Counted from the first letter of the stretch, positions 27,037 to 40,900 are shown. The stretch is 64,000 nucleotides of DNA from Amblyornis subalaris (GCA_018881555.1 JACAXG010000074.1:1681081-1745080); one strand, 5' to 3'. The notes: generated from the letters alone by a model not told the origin. Numbers and translations are program-made.

Positions 27037-28490
27037 GTGAGTTACTGTAATTTTTATATTACTTCTCATTTTCCTCATTGTTATTTTTACTTGCCTTTTG
27101 TTTTTTCCTCAGTGTGTTGATTGATTACTAAAATCAGGCATTCTTGAAAAAAACAACATGACCTGTAGAAGAGTAAAGATCTGAATATTTTTAGAACGGA
27201 ATGTTACATTCGAATGCTCACCTGTCAAAGAATTAAACTTCCAAAATTGACAAGCAGAGACAGGCTGGCGCTTGTACTCCACCATTAGTGGGGAGTTGAA
27301 ATGTAAAGCTAGCAAGTAAACACAGAATTTATCTTTTAAGGCTGCTCCTTCACATATAATTAGATAGTTTGTATAGGACAACATGTACTAAAGGACTGAA
27401 AACGCTGAAGAAAAGAAGAAAATTCAAATGAAATTATGCTATGGAAGTCACCTATCTTCTGCTCTCTTTTGAAGTAACTCTTCNTGTTAGCTCTGGAATT
27501 TCAGATTTGATGGTTTTAAACATTATTTTGATGAAGATCAGTCCTGATCTGATTGGTTGACCTTGATGCTAAATGGAAACAAATTTGTTTTCTCCTCTTA
27601 CTTCATGTGAATCTACTTGCTTTTCTGTCTCTAAAAGTATCGAACCTGACATCACAGTCTCAGCAACCCTGAAGAGGAGCTTTTCAACCTGTTCTTTTCC
27701 TCCTCTGTTCTCACACCTTCTCCTCTCATCATCTCACTTCTTTCCTTCTCTCCTTTGATAGAACAAGCCAATTTGTTTGTAAACACAGACACCCAGTCCT
27801 GATCCAGTGCAATCATTTTGCCTCTGTGTTCAGTCTGTTTCCCCAGCTCTTCTTTTTAGACACAAGCTCTTTTGTTTCTGTGTGTAGCACTCAGCACATT
27901 CTGGGTGTGTTGCAGTACAAACAAATGTGGTAGCAGAAAATAAGGAATGAGCTGCTGGTTTGTAACTTACTGGTGTAGTGCATAAATGAAAAAGAATTTT
28001 TATCTCTTCCCACAGCCCAGTTTTCAGTTTCAGAAAATGACTGTGCCTTGTAACTTCAGAGCTGATTAACTCTAATCAAAGTTAGAGTCTTACAGCCTTC
28101 AGGAATCTGGGCCAAATATGCAGAAGGAATATGAAGAACAAAATGGCAGTGTCCCTGTTTATTCCAACTCTTCTGGCATGAAAGTCCTGCTTAACTGAAT
28201 ATTAAATTGACCACAAACTCCAAAAGAAAAATCCAGAAATGTATGTGCCTCAGTTCCCAATCAACCAAATTTTATTGGTACCCGGAATAGGATTCAATTT
28301 TAATATACTTCAGTCATATTAGAAAGAACAATTTTAAATAATCTGGCTTCATAGTTAGGAAGAAAAAAAAGGAAAAAAGGCAGCAGAAGGATGTTAAAAA
28401 GGATACATGGATGAAACTAATTTGAGCATCCACTTAATTCCTCATCTTGAACATCCAGAAATTCATAGCTTAATTATGTGTAGGAGATGA

Positions 28491-28530
28491 ATTATATATG
28501 TGTATATGTATATATATAAAAATACATAAA
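28491..28530. repeat. AT/TATG dinucleotide-like microsatellite
   Basis: An imperfect alternating purine-pyrimidine tract (atatatgtgtatatgtatatatata, then A-rich sequence) inside the last NCKAP5 intron. It is a simple repeat likely to vary in length between individuals. Confidence 0.7.
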
Positions 28531-31500
28531 AATCAGTTCTGCCTTCTGAAGGCCAAGGTCTTTTGCTATTAACAGAGCAATTAAATCTGGTTCCACTGTA
28601 GAAAAGTGACTCAGAGTTGCATCTACTTTTAATTAATTCTTTTCATGCATTCCTTGTATATGACTTCTCTGCAATGGGCCCAGTCAGCCTCAAAACCTAA
28701 GCAAAGCCCATTGAACTGGCCTTAGGATCCTGTAAAAGCCCATCATTAAACTAAAAGGCAGCAGGCATAACTCAGCCAGCACCAGCGTTTTTCATGGATT
28801 ATGTTGGGGAGCTCTTNAGTTTACTTTTTAAGGCTCTGAAATAGCTCTCCGAGCAGCAATGCCCCTNGGTGAACAGTGAAAGCTCAGTAAAGCACTAGAG
28901 ATTTGCCTGTTAGTATTAAACTTTTCAGAATGACAAATGAGAGGAAGTAACCATGAAAAGCAGGTTGCCCTGAACTCCTTTTTTGAAACAGCACAGCAAA
29001 TTTTTCCGAGCTGCAGTTTGTCCAACCCGAGAAGATCCACAGTCTGTTTAAATTAGGGCTGTGTGATCTGGAACGTTACCCACAAAAAAAAGGGGGACGC
29101 CAGAAGCAGAGGTACTTACAGCCAACAAATCCAAAAAAAAAAGAAAAAAAAGATAAATTTAGAAGGGGAATAATGCAGCTTTCATGCAGAATATTTGGCA
29201 TTTTGAAAAAGGAAATGATACAGGCTTTGAATTTAATTCCCGAGTGGTGTTTGTCAAGCCGTTAAAAAAAAACCAAAACAAAAGATGTGTGTCAAGAAAG
29301 TGTCACAATAGGCAGAATGAGTTTACAGAGCTTATCTGAAGAGCAAGTGTGCTGTGACAGTCTGTGAGCCCAATTAAACTGGGCTGTACAGCACCAGGAC
29401 TGCAGTGGTTGAGGCTGGGGCTCTAATGAGACAGTCTGGCAGGCAGCTCTCTCAGCCCAGACTTGTCACTTGATTTGTCTCCTTCTCAACCAACGCATTC
29501 ACCAGCATTACCTCAAAGTTTATACACAGCAAATTTTATCAGCAAAAAATACAGGAGTTTCAGCAGAGAAACAACCGATGGGCAATTACTGTGATAAAGG
29601 GACACTGGAGGCACAGTTTGAGGAATCAAGAAGGGCTTTTACACATTGAAACAAAAGATACTTGTTGTTACAGTCTTAAAACAGCATCCTGGTTACTTTC
29701 TCTTGGCACTAAGACCAATTTTACATTCCTTTTATTTTGACCTGAGAAACATACTCTGAAATGATGTCATCCTTTGGTATCCTGCAGAATTTTGGACAAG
29801 AAAAACAAATCACAATTTCAAAGAAAGGAATAAAATGCATTGAATTGTTAGCAGAAAACTTTCACTTAACCACCATGGTGTGTTTTCCTCCTGTAGGATT
29901 CTCAAAACAAGAAACATTCATTTTTATGTGTATCAAATGAATTAATTTTATTNGAGCGGTAACTTCTCTGATTTAATGAAATATATGCAGCACCTGATCC
30001 AAAGTCCAGTGCAGCCAGCCCATGGGAGACACCTTGTCAGTGAAACTTCAGTGAGCCTGCATTAAACAGCTGTTCATGTTCCTGGCACAGACACTGGGAG
30101 TGCCCTGAGCACTTTGCCAACGTCAGGATTGTTACCATGTTTATGCAATGAACAGATTATTTCACATTTCATCAGTTAATTTACTGGCTTTAAAAGCTCA
30201 AGCGATTTTTTGTTACAAGAATTCAGAAAACAAGATAAATTTTCCTTCCTCAGGCCCATTGTTCATTAGCATATTTTATGATCAAACAAGAACCAACACA
30301 AGACTTTTTATTGTCTTTGTTTCCTTGGAGAAGTAACTGAGTTGGTCAAAGATTTTATTACTTAATCATCCTTATGGTCCCAAAGAATTATGAAAAATAT
30401 GTTTACTTCTCTGTCCTTAACCAACCATCACATACTTCTATTCTGTAATACAGCCCTTCTTGCTCCCTTTTGTCTCCATGTATTACTCAATTTGAGTTTC
30501 CATCAAGGCTTGCTTATATTTCAAAGCATGACTTGAGCACTTTAAAGAGAAGATAACTTANGGAAGGGGTTGGTACCCATCAGGAGTTTCTAACTCTCTT
30601 TGTTTTCCCTCAGTTGTGATGAGATACGTAAGAAATCTGACTTTTCTGGCACAGTCACCTTGTTAATTGCATGGGCACTTGAACTGGGGGACTCGTTTAA
30701 CAAAAGAGTCTTCTATGTGCCATGTGCAGTNATGGTTGTATCCAGCACAGCAGAGTTTGTGTGTGTTGTACAGATGATGCATGAATGAGATCAAATGCTC
30801 AAATCACCGTGTCTGGAAATTCAAGTAGACATTAGAGAGCNCTGGCAAATACAGGAAAAGGGAAAATTAGAGATGTTGCTGCTGTTTAGGCTGCACTTAC
30901 AAATAGCACTGACCTGGCGGCATTCCCAGATAAACTCAAGGATTTTTGCAGCTGAGTGAGCTGATTGGGAGTTAATGCTGTATGATTGACTTGTTGTGCT
31001 CACAAGCCTCCTGTTAACAGAGGAGAATACCCACNAAAGGACTAGAAACAAGACTAAGCTTGGTAATTGCACGACACTCGCCATCCTTNAGGATCTCCGA
31101 GCATTACGCTGGTACTGCAGAGGGTGTTCCAGCCTTCCTGAATTACAGCATCAGTTAGAGCAGCCCAGACACCTCTGCAGGCTACACTAAACAAGAGTGA
31201 GGGGGAAATAAAGAAAGGCATGAGCTGCTTCTGCCTGCTTCTCTTCTCCTNCAGAGATCAGCCAGACCTGAGCTGGGGTAGGAACTGGCAGCACGCTGGG
31301 TACTTTGCACGGTTTGCCTCTTTAGGCAGATCTTGGAGAACATGCCAGAAAAGTTTATGTGCCTGATTTGGGCTGAGACACTTTCTGAAGGTGCCTTGTT
31401 CTCTCTGAAAAAGAGAAGCTCTTGGGCTCTTAAACTAAATGTCTCTTTAAAAAGACTCTCCCAAAGTAGTTCTGGGAAGACCACGTGCACTCTGCTTTCA

Positions 31501-32962
31501 CAGAGAATTAATTTTTTTCACATTATCAGATGTGCTTAAGGAGGGATTCTGCTTATCCAATGTGGAAAAGCCTAAGATAATGATTTTTGGTCCAATTNGC
31601 ACTTGGGAAGAGCTGCATCCTAAGACTTTAAAGTGGAAAGGAGGTATTGCCCTGTGGAGCTACTTGCTTCCTTGCCCTGACCAGCAGCTGCCTTATCCTG
31701 AATACCAAACCTGCAACCCAAAGTTAGAAATATGAACATTGCCCCACATTTTTCTCTGTGGGGAAGCTAGTAAAGATCAGCTATGGTAGCTACCATCTGT
31801 ATTTTGGAGAGTGAAACCACACCTCAGTGCACACTCAGGTGAGCACTAAATAATCGCCTTCCTTTTACTTGCATAATAACATGNGTACCTGCAGCTGGGG
31901 CAGCACTTGGCTAGTTGCTGGGCTAGCAGGGTCTGTTTTGCTCTCTGTAAATTGGTGACAGCAATACCTGTCTCGTTACAACCAGGANAAAACAACAAAT
32001 GCTCCTGATGACCTCAGTCTTAGCTTATTTTGTACACAGTCAAATANAGAGTTTGAAGCAGCTCTTACAAATTTTTATACTGGAAGGTAATGGAAGGTAG
32101 AAGAGGTCCCTTGTCAGTAAGAGAAAGCATCTAATGGGCTGGATCAGATCCAGAAATTAGTTGATAGTAGGTTTCTGTGTACTAATTGTACAATTCAGTT
32201 TNCTGCGTATCAAGCACAGAAACCTCACCTCCTCTTTGCTATTTTTCTTGCCAGGCTTAAGAGAGAGGAAGATGATGAGGTGAGGAGGGAATCAGCTTTA
32301 TTTGCTTTCCTGATGAACCTAAGATATTAAGGAAGAAACTGCCNTTGTACAATTTGTAGATGGGGAATAAGTCTGCAGTCTCATTCACCCATCTTTGGTC
32401 TTTTAAGATCATTGCTTTTCTTTCAAGCAAGGAATGAGTCTAACAGATCTTTGCATGTGTTTAGGGAGGTGATCTATTAATGTAAACNTTTGGTGATACT
32501 AATACTCAGCACCAGCGTGTGATCCCTGAGTGTGGGAACTTTGAGCTGCACATTTCCATTTGTCAAAATCGCCTCAGTAGGATTTGCCCNCTGACAGGCT
32601 GGGGCTGCAAGACTTCCTTTCTGTGTAATCCAAAGGGTTTGACTCTCACATGAGTGATGCAATACTTGTCCCATCAAAGCAAGGACTGTCTGAGTGATTG
32701 CCCGAGTTGATGTAAGACCTATTGTCAGGGGAATTATATAGGAGTATTTGACAACGTAAGTGACAAAAACCACAGGAGCATGGTCTGATAAGAAAACAGA
32801 TTTGACCGTGGCACCCATGGGAATAATACAGAATTAAACATTTTTTTCCCTAGCCTAAAGTCTGATTCAGCTCATGTGGGGAAACGTGAAATTAGAAATA
32901 GGCTAAGACATCTGCAGACATCAACAAATCACACGGATCTGCATGCTTTTTCCCCTCCATAG

Positions 32963-33147
32963 GGCAAGTTCACATTCCAAGATCTGCTTCCAAGCCTTAT
33001 GTTCCCAATGAGGTCTTTATTGTTTCTAATACCTCGCCATCAAAGTTGCCCCCAAAAAGTAAAGTGAAGAGACAGCAAAAGAAGCGATTTGAAGCCCAGC
33101 TAGGCATTCTTCTGGGACCAAAGTCTCACTTGGCATGCATCACTTAA
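32963..33147 (+). CDS. NCKAP5: Candidate alternative terminal exon of NCKAP5
   Basis: A strong acceptor (ctttttcccctccatag, ending at 32962) is followed by GG and then 60 sense codons before TAA at 33145-33147. The peptide begins QVHIPRSASKPYVPNEVFIV, passes through NTSPSKLPP, and ends in a lysine/arginine/glutamine-rich tail with KVKRQQKKRF, then LGILLGPKSHL. The other two frames stop within about 35 codons. The frame has no internal methionine, so it can only be read by splicing from an exon ending in phase 1. The exon ending at 24223 fits and creates a glycine at the junction; the weak donor after 27034 also fits. Poly(A) signals occur at 34616 and 34778. Using this exon would replace the usual C-terminus. 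Alternatively it is an internal cassette with a weak donor near 33063 (aaa/gtgaag), or a chance open frame. Not proved. Confidence 0.45.
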
Positions 33148-36100
33148 AGAAATGTTGTGTGGTGTGGCAGAACATCCTTACAGCCAGCCTGAGGAACTGG
33201 CCTGGCAACAGTAAAAAGCTGCAGTTATTNGGAGACTCATTTCTCTCCCTGTGCCTTCTAGGTGAAACTGCTGAGGTTTCTGATGCTGCTGAGAGTTTTA
33301 GTAAAAAATTATGCAATGGAGAGTAGCTCAGCAAGGAGGATGATAACATTCTCTGTAACTTTCTTAAGTTTTTAAAAGGCTTTGGCAAGAACAAAACAAC
33401 ATTTGGAATGCAGCGTCCACCGGAGAAAATAACTTCTTTAATGGTATGCAAGGGACATTTTTAGGAAAGACATAACCCTAAAAAAAACCTGGAAGCTGTT
33501 ATCTGCTGAAGCAGTTCTGCTTCTAGCACTGATGGCCTCAGTAGTTTTATACTGTGTCACCAAACCCCATTCTGACTAGCCCTCCAGCTGGTGTAAAAGC
33601 TCTGTTTTACGTTTGGTTAGTGTATTTATGGGGATGGGTAGGTGGCGACATTTTAACTCAAGTATCTTTGAGCACGTAGTTTTAAGAGTATTTGGGTATC
33701 AATGAGNGACAGAAAGTCTTTGGCATAGCAGAGAAGGCTGTGTGGCATTTAAAACACATGGTGTGCAAGGCTAGCAGGAGAATAGTTTGGATGTGAGTCT
33801 GAGAGAAGAAGTGGAGGAAGTGAAAAGCAGGAAAGTTGAGNACTTAAGGCATGGCTGGCGTGTGGGTGCAGTTCCAGTGCCCGTGGCACAGTGTCACTGG
33901 GTGCTAAACACCNCAAATGCTCACAGCACCGAGGGAGCTGTGCCTGTGTGGCTTGTCCAGAGGCAGATGCAGATGTGTGGGCTTGTCTGGTTTACGGNGA
34001 TGCACCGAGAAGTCCTCTGGCCACAGCCGGAGCATTGTGCTCACTGAATACAACCCCTTTGGCACTGTAAGGAGGGGAGAACTTCGCCCTTTCTCCGTGG
34101 AAAAACTCGATCACTGGAGCAGAAACTCCATATCCCACCATCTCAGCAAGTAATTTCAAATTACNGAGAGAAGCTTGTCTTTGCAGCACNTGGGAGCTGC
34201 ACAGCCACATTGCACAGTGGCCCAGATGTCGCAAGAAGCCCTGCGGTTCCTTTGCCGGAGTCGCCGAGGGTCGGTCCAACACCGCTCGTGTGCGAGTGCC
34301 CAGAGCAGCACAGAGCTGTGCAGAGCTCATTTACAGGGCTCCTGCTCAGGCACAGCATCAGCACGGCTCTGCTGGCCTGCTTCCTCCAGGTCATTCCTCG
34401 GCAGGGCTGAGCAGCTGGAATAAGCGGGGTGTGGGTAAGACCCCACCACGTTCGGTCCCTGCCCACCCCCCTTGCTCGCTGCAGACACATCCCCAGCACC
34501 CCAGTGTCTATTGGCCTGTATAACTGGAGATTACGTACAGATTTAACAGGCACAGAGGCTCTTAGGTGTGAGTAGGAAGATGCTTTAGTCTAATAAGAAC
34601 CAAAAGTACATANGGAATAAAAGGATCATTTGCTAGTGATTTCCCCGAGTGGAAAATGTTCCGAGCCGTTTTTCAGAGGTTTGACAGATGCAGCTGATGT
34701 GATTTGCAGCATGGCCCAAAGTGCACTCACATTTGTGCCATTTGTAACCAGGCTCTCTTCAGTCCCACGCCTTCGGAAATAAAGCTGCAGGTTTCATTTC
34801 TCTCGGTGTTGAATGGGAATATTATAATAATACTGTAGGCCAGAATGGAATTCNGGGCACATTAACAGCGACAAATGATAAATATTAGTAAGCGTGTGAG
34901 ATAGTGTAATTGTTGTAATGGTAGAAATCATATTAGTAATAAAAGAAAAAGCTAAAAAATAGATTGGTACCAATAAACATTGGATTGACTCAATCAAGAT
35001 ATGAGCAGTAGGACACAGAGGTGTATTCAGTGAGCTGTTTGTTTTCTGAAGCTGGAAAATATTTTGACTCCAAGAGGAGCATGTGATTAGCAGAGTTAAA
35101 TGAGATGAATAATACTGTAATATTTTTGTGAATTGTTTCTCCAGCTGAAACTTGCCTTCCCCATCTATAACAGCGATGTGTTTTGCATAAAGAACTCAAA
35201 CATCATGCAGAGAAGGGTAGGAAATGACTGATCTTTCAGCATGAGAGTTCTGTACCGAGGAGAATACATGAGGAGTAAGTTACACAGCTGATGGTAGCAG
35301 GAATTGTGGCAATATACTGAGAATACGTTAGCCAATTATTTCTATTTTTAGGAGGATGCTTCTTCTTTCCATATGCACATGACAATAATATCCTAATCAA
35401 CATGGTCTTTGAAAAGAAGGCAAGTTTTATGTCAAATATTGACAAAAAACATACTGAAGTAATTTGTTGGTGTTCATAGTTTGTTCCGCTAGCTGTTTCC
35501 ATTTCCCAAAAGTGATGTGCCTTTTACTGAAATGAGAAGTTATACTAGATTTTGTGCAGTATGACACACAATTTCTCTAAAAGCTTAAGAAAAATACTGG
35601 TAAATATTTTTTGCAAATTCAAACATTCTACTTTATAGCAAGTCCCAAAGTGAAATATTTTATTTCTCGCTCTATTATTAGGCACCAGTACACGAATTCC
35701 AGGCTTGTGCAGCATCCATATTGATTTAATGAAAAGTAATATTTGTATTTGATAGGAGAAACAAGCACGGTATTTAGCAATTTAGTAGCAATAAGTGACA
35801 CAGGGAAGTTTGGAAAGTTCACGACATGTAGATTTAGATGTCTAATTATCTTTCACAANGCTAAGAAGAGTGATGGAAGTTTTCACAGCACGTCAGAGTC
35901 CTCCCAGCCTGAGCTGCTCATCAATCCATCAGTGACTGAGCCACAACCTGGTAGCTCTGCTGCCATTAGTGCCACCTTCTCTCCATTTCTCCATTCTTTG
36001 CTTCCTCATTAATAGAGGTCACTAAAAATTTTAAGTGCTATAAAAAATCGTAGCCTGAAGAACTTGCCCTAGCTACTCTAGTGTTATTCTCAGCAAATCA

Positions 36101-37882
36101 AACCCCAAGTGATTATTTGAAGATTTATCTGAAAAATTGCCAGTCCAACACTTTAAAGTGATTTTCTTGACATNCTATTACATATGCACATATCCTATGG
36201 GTTACTGAGTGCTCTGTAAAGCAAACTGTAAAACAAGGCCTCAGATGGGTTTGGGAGGATGAAGAGTAAAGCAGAAGTGGGTGGAAATGAAGACATTTAA
36301 TATGAATAGGGCGTGTTGCCGTGGATTATAAAATTAAAATGTTAACTATGCAGTAATAGTCTATGATATTTCTTCTAACAAAAGTTACCAGATTGGGAAA
36401 CTTGTTGGTAATGCATGTAGTAAGATGAAAAGCAGATTTGAAACATAAGAGATTTTCAGACAATGCCTGAAACTGAGGAGCAGAAATGTCAAAGCAGCCA
36501 GCTCCTGCTTCCTGATAGCTCTTGCAAGAATTATTTTGCCTGCATAGGCTAAGAGGAGACTTGTTTATGGCCTCTAATCAGTAAAAATAAAGGTCAGGNT
36601 TTTTTAAGCTTCTTTTCTTAATGGCTGTGCCTAAATTGATATTTAGACACTTCGGCTGCCCAGTTTTCNAAGGTGCTACAAATTTGCAGCTTTCGCTGAT
36701 GCCTCTGACTGATTCAATCTGACTGATTGTTTGGATCCTGTGAAAACCATGCAGTTTATATAGGTGCTTGAAAATTGGTTCAGACATTCTCNCTCTAACT
36801 GGCAGGATTTTGGTCTGTAGCATCCTGCCTCTGTGCATTGGCTCTGTGGGCAATGACATGGAACGCCAGCAGACATTTCCCCCGAGTTAAAAGGAAGGCC
36901 AAATACTGTGTATTTTTAATCTGGTCCCACTGTGTTCTCATGAAGATCATATCATAATGAAATTCTTCGTATTTTTGAACCCGTTTCTTCATTGCATTTT
37001 CCATAACATTAGTGTATGAGCAACGGGAAAATGCTAAAGTTTTCATTTGTACCATTTCATGGAATATTTTTGCTATTACTATTATAGGAACATCATCCTA
37101 TCTTTTAACGTTTCCTAGAACCACTATACCAAGCCAGAGAGTACAGAGAGTTCANCATTTATCATACAGCATTTCTACAAATAAAATCCATTGTAAAAAC
37201 AGGGAAGCTGCATTATGACATCATTAGTAGCATGGTGTTGAGAACAGAGGCAGCAGAGCAAGCCAAGGACAGCAGCCACCACCTAGGAGCTGTGTAATGT
37301 GAGGGCTGGAGCCTTCCTGGTTGNCTGCTAAAGCCTGAACAGTCTTTGAAGGTTCTGTGTGCTCGTGGTGGTTTCATCACTTGTCGTGGTGATCCGAGGA
37401 CATGAAGTGTCTGGCTGGGCAGGAAATTTAGGTGTGAAGACATTTATCTTCTTGTCTTGTTCTGCAAGGCAAATAGTGATGGGTTTCTCCCTCCCTTTAN
37501 ATAAAAACTGCTTGTTTGCCCAATCCCTGTGTTTCCCAAGAGGAAGAGGGGCTAAGGCTGATGTCACCCACAGGCGTCACACGNGCTGCATTTAGCTCAG
37601 CACTGTCCTTCTGTTCCTGTGAAAGTGCTGGGGAGCCCACTCTCTCTCCTCCACAGCCNAAAACTTCTATACAAAGCAGGGAATGCTCTGGACTTGGGAT
37701 TTCAGATGTCTCATGCCATTCCTGGGGGAGGTATCTGTGGGAAGTAGAACTTTTGCCTCCATGTCCTGTTTCTCCAGCAGGCGTGGAGTCTGGATGTCAA
37801 GGGGCAGAAACATCCATATGAATGCAGCGTTATATGGATAATTACCATTCATATTTACTCAGGGGGAGAAACCACTCAATGT

Positions 37883-37928
37883 CCATAGGCTCTGGGACAC
37901 ACATCTCCATAGGCTCCATAGGCTCTGG
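37883..37928. repeat. Small tandem repetition of ccataggctctgg
   Basis: The 13-base word ccataggctctgg occurs at 37883-37895 and 37916-37928, with a 9-base partial copy (ccataggct) at 37907-37915 directly before the second. It is a local replication-slippage type duplication in the last NCKAP5 intron. Confidence 0.8.
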
Positions 37929-40900
37929 ATAGCACAAAACCCTGAGAGTTTACACAGGGCAGTCCAATGGAAATGAAATCATCGACGACTCCAGTTGATA
38001 CATCATAGCCTGCCTTGCTGCTGCTGGGGGCATTAGCATTTGCTAACCTGGGCTAAGCCAATTTTGTGAGACNTTTGGGAGTTTAACAAACGTATTTCAA
38101 ATTGTATTTTGGAGAAATCACAAGCATGGGGGAAACTGGTCATGTTCTGTTCATTGCAGCAGATGGCATCCCATTTGGTGTTTGTTAGCTTTGTTTGCAG
38201 CTCAATATTTTGTTTCTAGGGGAACTCAGTAAGTTAAATAATTTATCTCTCTAATGCATCAAGAGTCTGATCCAAAGTCTACTAAAGTCAGTGCAAAACA
38301 TTTGATTAACTACCACATTCAGTGGATAAAATGCCAGGTCCTGTATGGTGAAGAGCATTTCAGATGCTCCCTAGCGAGAGCAATAGGCCTCTGTCTTTCC
38401 TTGGAGAATTTTTTGCCTGCAAATAAAAAAAAATATTCCAATAGTGACAAAAAGCTCAGCAGACAAGAGTGCAGGACTGTGGAGAAAGGGATGATGTTCT
38501 GGCTGAACNTCCAAATTGCTAAACCTCTCTTGCTATTAAATTCCCCATTTTTAAATAAAGAATATAAATAATACCTTCCAGCTGCATTTGGAATTTAATC
38601 CAGTACTGTTAGCAGGCTGCTTTGAGAGCTTTGAAGGCCCCATAGCAGTGCTAAGCAAATAATCATTATCACTTAATATTCTCATCAAGCATTCTTGCTC
38701 AAGATGGGATCTTGCATTACAAGGGCTAACCATAAACACATCACTTCTCTGATGAGGAGTTTTCAGAATGTCAGAAGCAAATTCACACCCTCATCCTGCA
38801 AAGAGTTTTGCATGAGCAGAACTCTACCACCTTCAGCAGTCCTGCTGTCCATACAGGGCTCCTAACCATGTCTGTGCATGNAGGAAATTTTTATTCCATT
38901 GTTACAAGTATTTGAATCCTGAATAATCCAAGATATCAAAAAAATCAACACTTAAAAGATTGATTATTTTTGTATTCCAATAAATATTAATTGCCTCTTC
39001 ATTTTCAGCAACATTTTTTCAAATTATTCATTCACTAATAGGGCCCGACAACTGCTTTATTCTGTATTTTTATCCAGATTTTCTGTTTGTATCATCTTTG
39101 GGCATTCAAAAAGTGAGTGTATATTAGCTGTNCAGTGTGTCTGAATGAATTCCAGTTGTATTTTAGTCCTCCTAGTGGCCTATTATATTAACAATATTAC
39201 AATCTGTAGTTTAGGCATAGGAACATGTTCTATATCACCAGTATCTCACTGCAGTTTGCAGCGTTGATACTGCAGTAACACTCTGTATTGCTGAGGTCAA
39301 TAAATCTCCTAAAGCATTTGTCCAACAAATCCAGTCATGTGGCAGCTATCTCTTCACACATTTCTTTTTTAATACACAAATTGCGGTGAAATCAATGCAA
39401 AAAATACTACATTATTCTCTCCCTGCAGGAAGCCCACTGTGGGAATGGGAACCTTGTGCTCATTCTTCACACCAAATTCCTTCTTCAATAATTCCCAGCA
39501 AAGATTTTCTCACAGTCAGACAGGAGGGTCAGACCCCGCAGAACCAGTGTTCCCAAAATATATTTTCACTNTGTCTCCTTTCTCTGAAAAAGCCTGGAAA
39601 GCCTTGCCAAAATAACCACCTCGCAATCTGGGAAGAACCTTCTACAGCCCAGGNGGGCTCAGGACAANTGNTTACCAGCCCTTCCAGATCCTGGTTAGAT
39701 CCTTAACCTGAGCTTTCCTGGTGTCCAGGGAAGCTGAAGGTGGAAAGGCAAAGGTCTATCCAACACTTGTCCTTGAGTTTTCTGTTTCGAGGCTGTGCCC
39801 CTCACGAAGGGTTTGCAACCATTAATGCCTCCTGCCAGATCCCAGGGGGAGACATTTGGTATGCCTGGCTGAGCCACGAAGTAGGATAGAGGTTCTCATG
39901 ACCAGAAACAGATGTACTCGTTTCTAAAAGATGAAGCAAACACGTCTAAATCCATAAATTAACTGAAATTCCCCTCGGATCACAGCCAGATGATATGCAT
40001 GTTAATCAAAATGGATATCACTGCTTTAAATCAGTGAGGAGGCAAGTTCAACACGTATAAATCTCCTGGCTGTAGGAACTTCCATCTGCATCTCCATCAG
40101 TGGTCATCTTGGCATTGCTCTGCTTAATTCTCAATTTTTATTTCTAGTAATTCGAACTCTTAATTTTCTTAATAATAGAGAAGCAGTGTTTCTTTTTGAG
40201 CATCCTTTAGAGGTAAGAAGAGGATTGTCATGTACCATCCGCATTTAGGACATGAATCGCACNTTCCCTGCGCGTACCCCAGTGTGGATTTTGCACACAC
40301 AAAGTAGGTGTCTGAAGAGTGTGCATGGCTGGCCCCAGTGGCAGAAGCAGCCAAAGAAAACTGCAGCAACTGTGGAGGTGAGAGCAGGGAAGGGAGCGAA
40401 GATCACCCATCCCAGTGGGCATGGGGACATGGCTGACATCCCTCCCTCCTGAGCACCTGCAGCCACAGGCAGANACCTGCAGCTCCCCACGCTTCCACCA
40501 GGATTCCAGGAGCTCCAGCCAACAGGCCTGGGTTAGAAATCCTGTCCTCCAGCCNATCTGAAACTCAGCCATGAATTTCTTAGCTTTTAAATTGCATTTT
40601 TTATTTGATTGTCTTCCAACAGTTTTTTTGAAATTCTTGATTAATTTTGGGTTGGCTATTTAATACAGTGTTTGGTTAACTAATTCATGTAGTTGTTTAT
40701 AATTATTGCCTTGCTATAAAATCATCTTAATAGAAGGTTGGGGTTTTTTTTGTTTTCTTTCCAGTAGAATAACAAGTTATTTTATTATTCAAACAAGGCT
40801 TACTTCCTGCTGTTTTCAATAAGATTTTTAATAAATATGTAAATTTAAAAATTAATTTACTGCATACGTTTGGCAGCATGATTCTTGAACTGACAAAAGT

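Noticed and set aside
30620..30634. Possible 14-base micro-exon between a good acceptor (ttttccctcag) and gtaaga
   Set aside because: The signals are attractive, but it would shift the reading frame between phase-0 NCKAP5 exons. Such pairs arise often by chance in a 22 kb intron.
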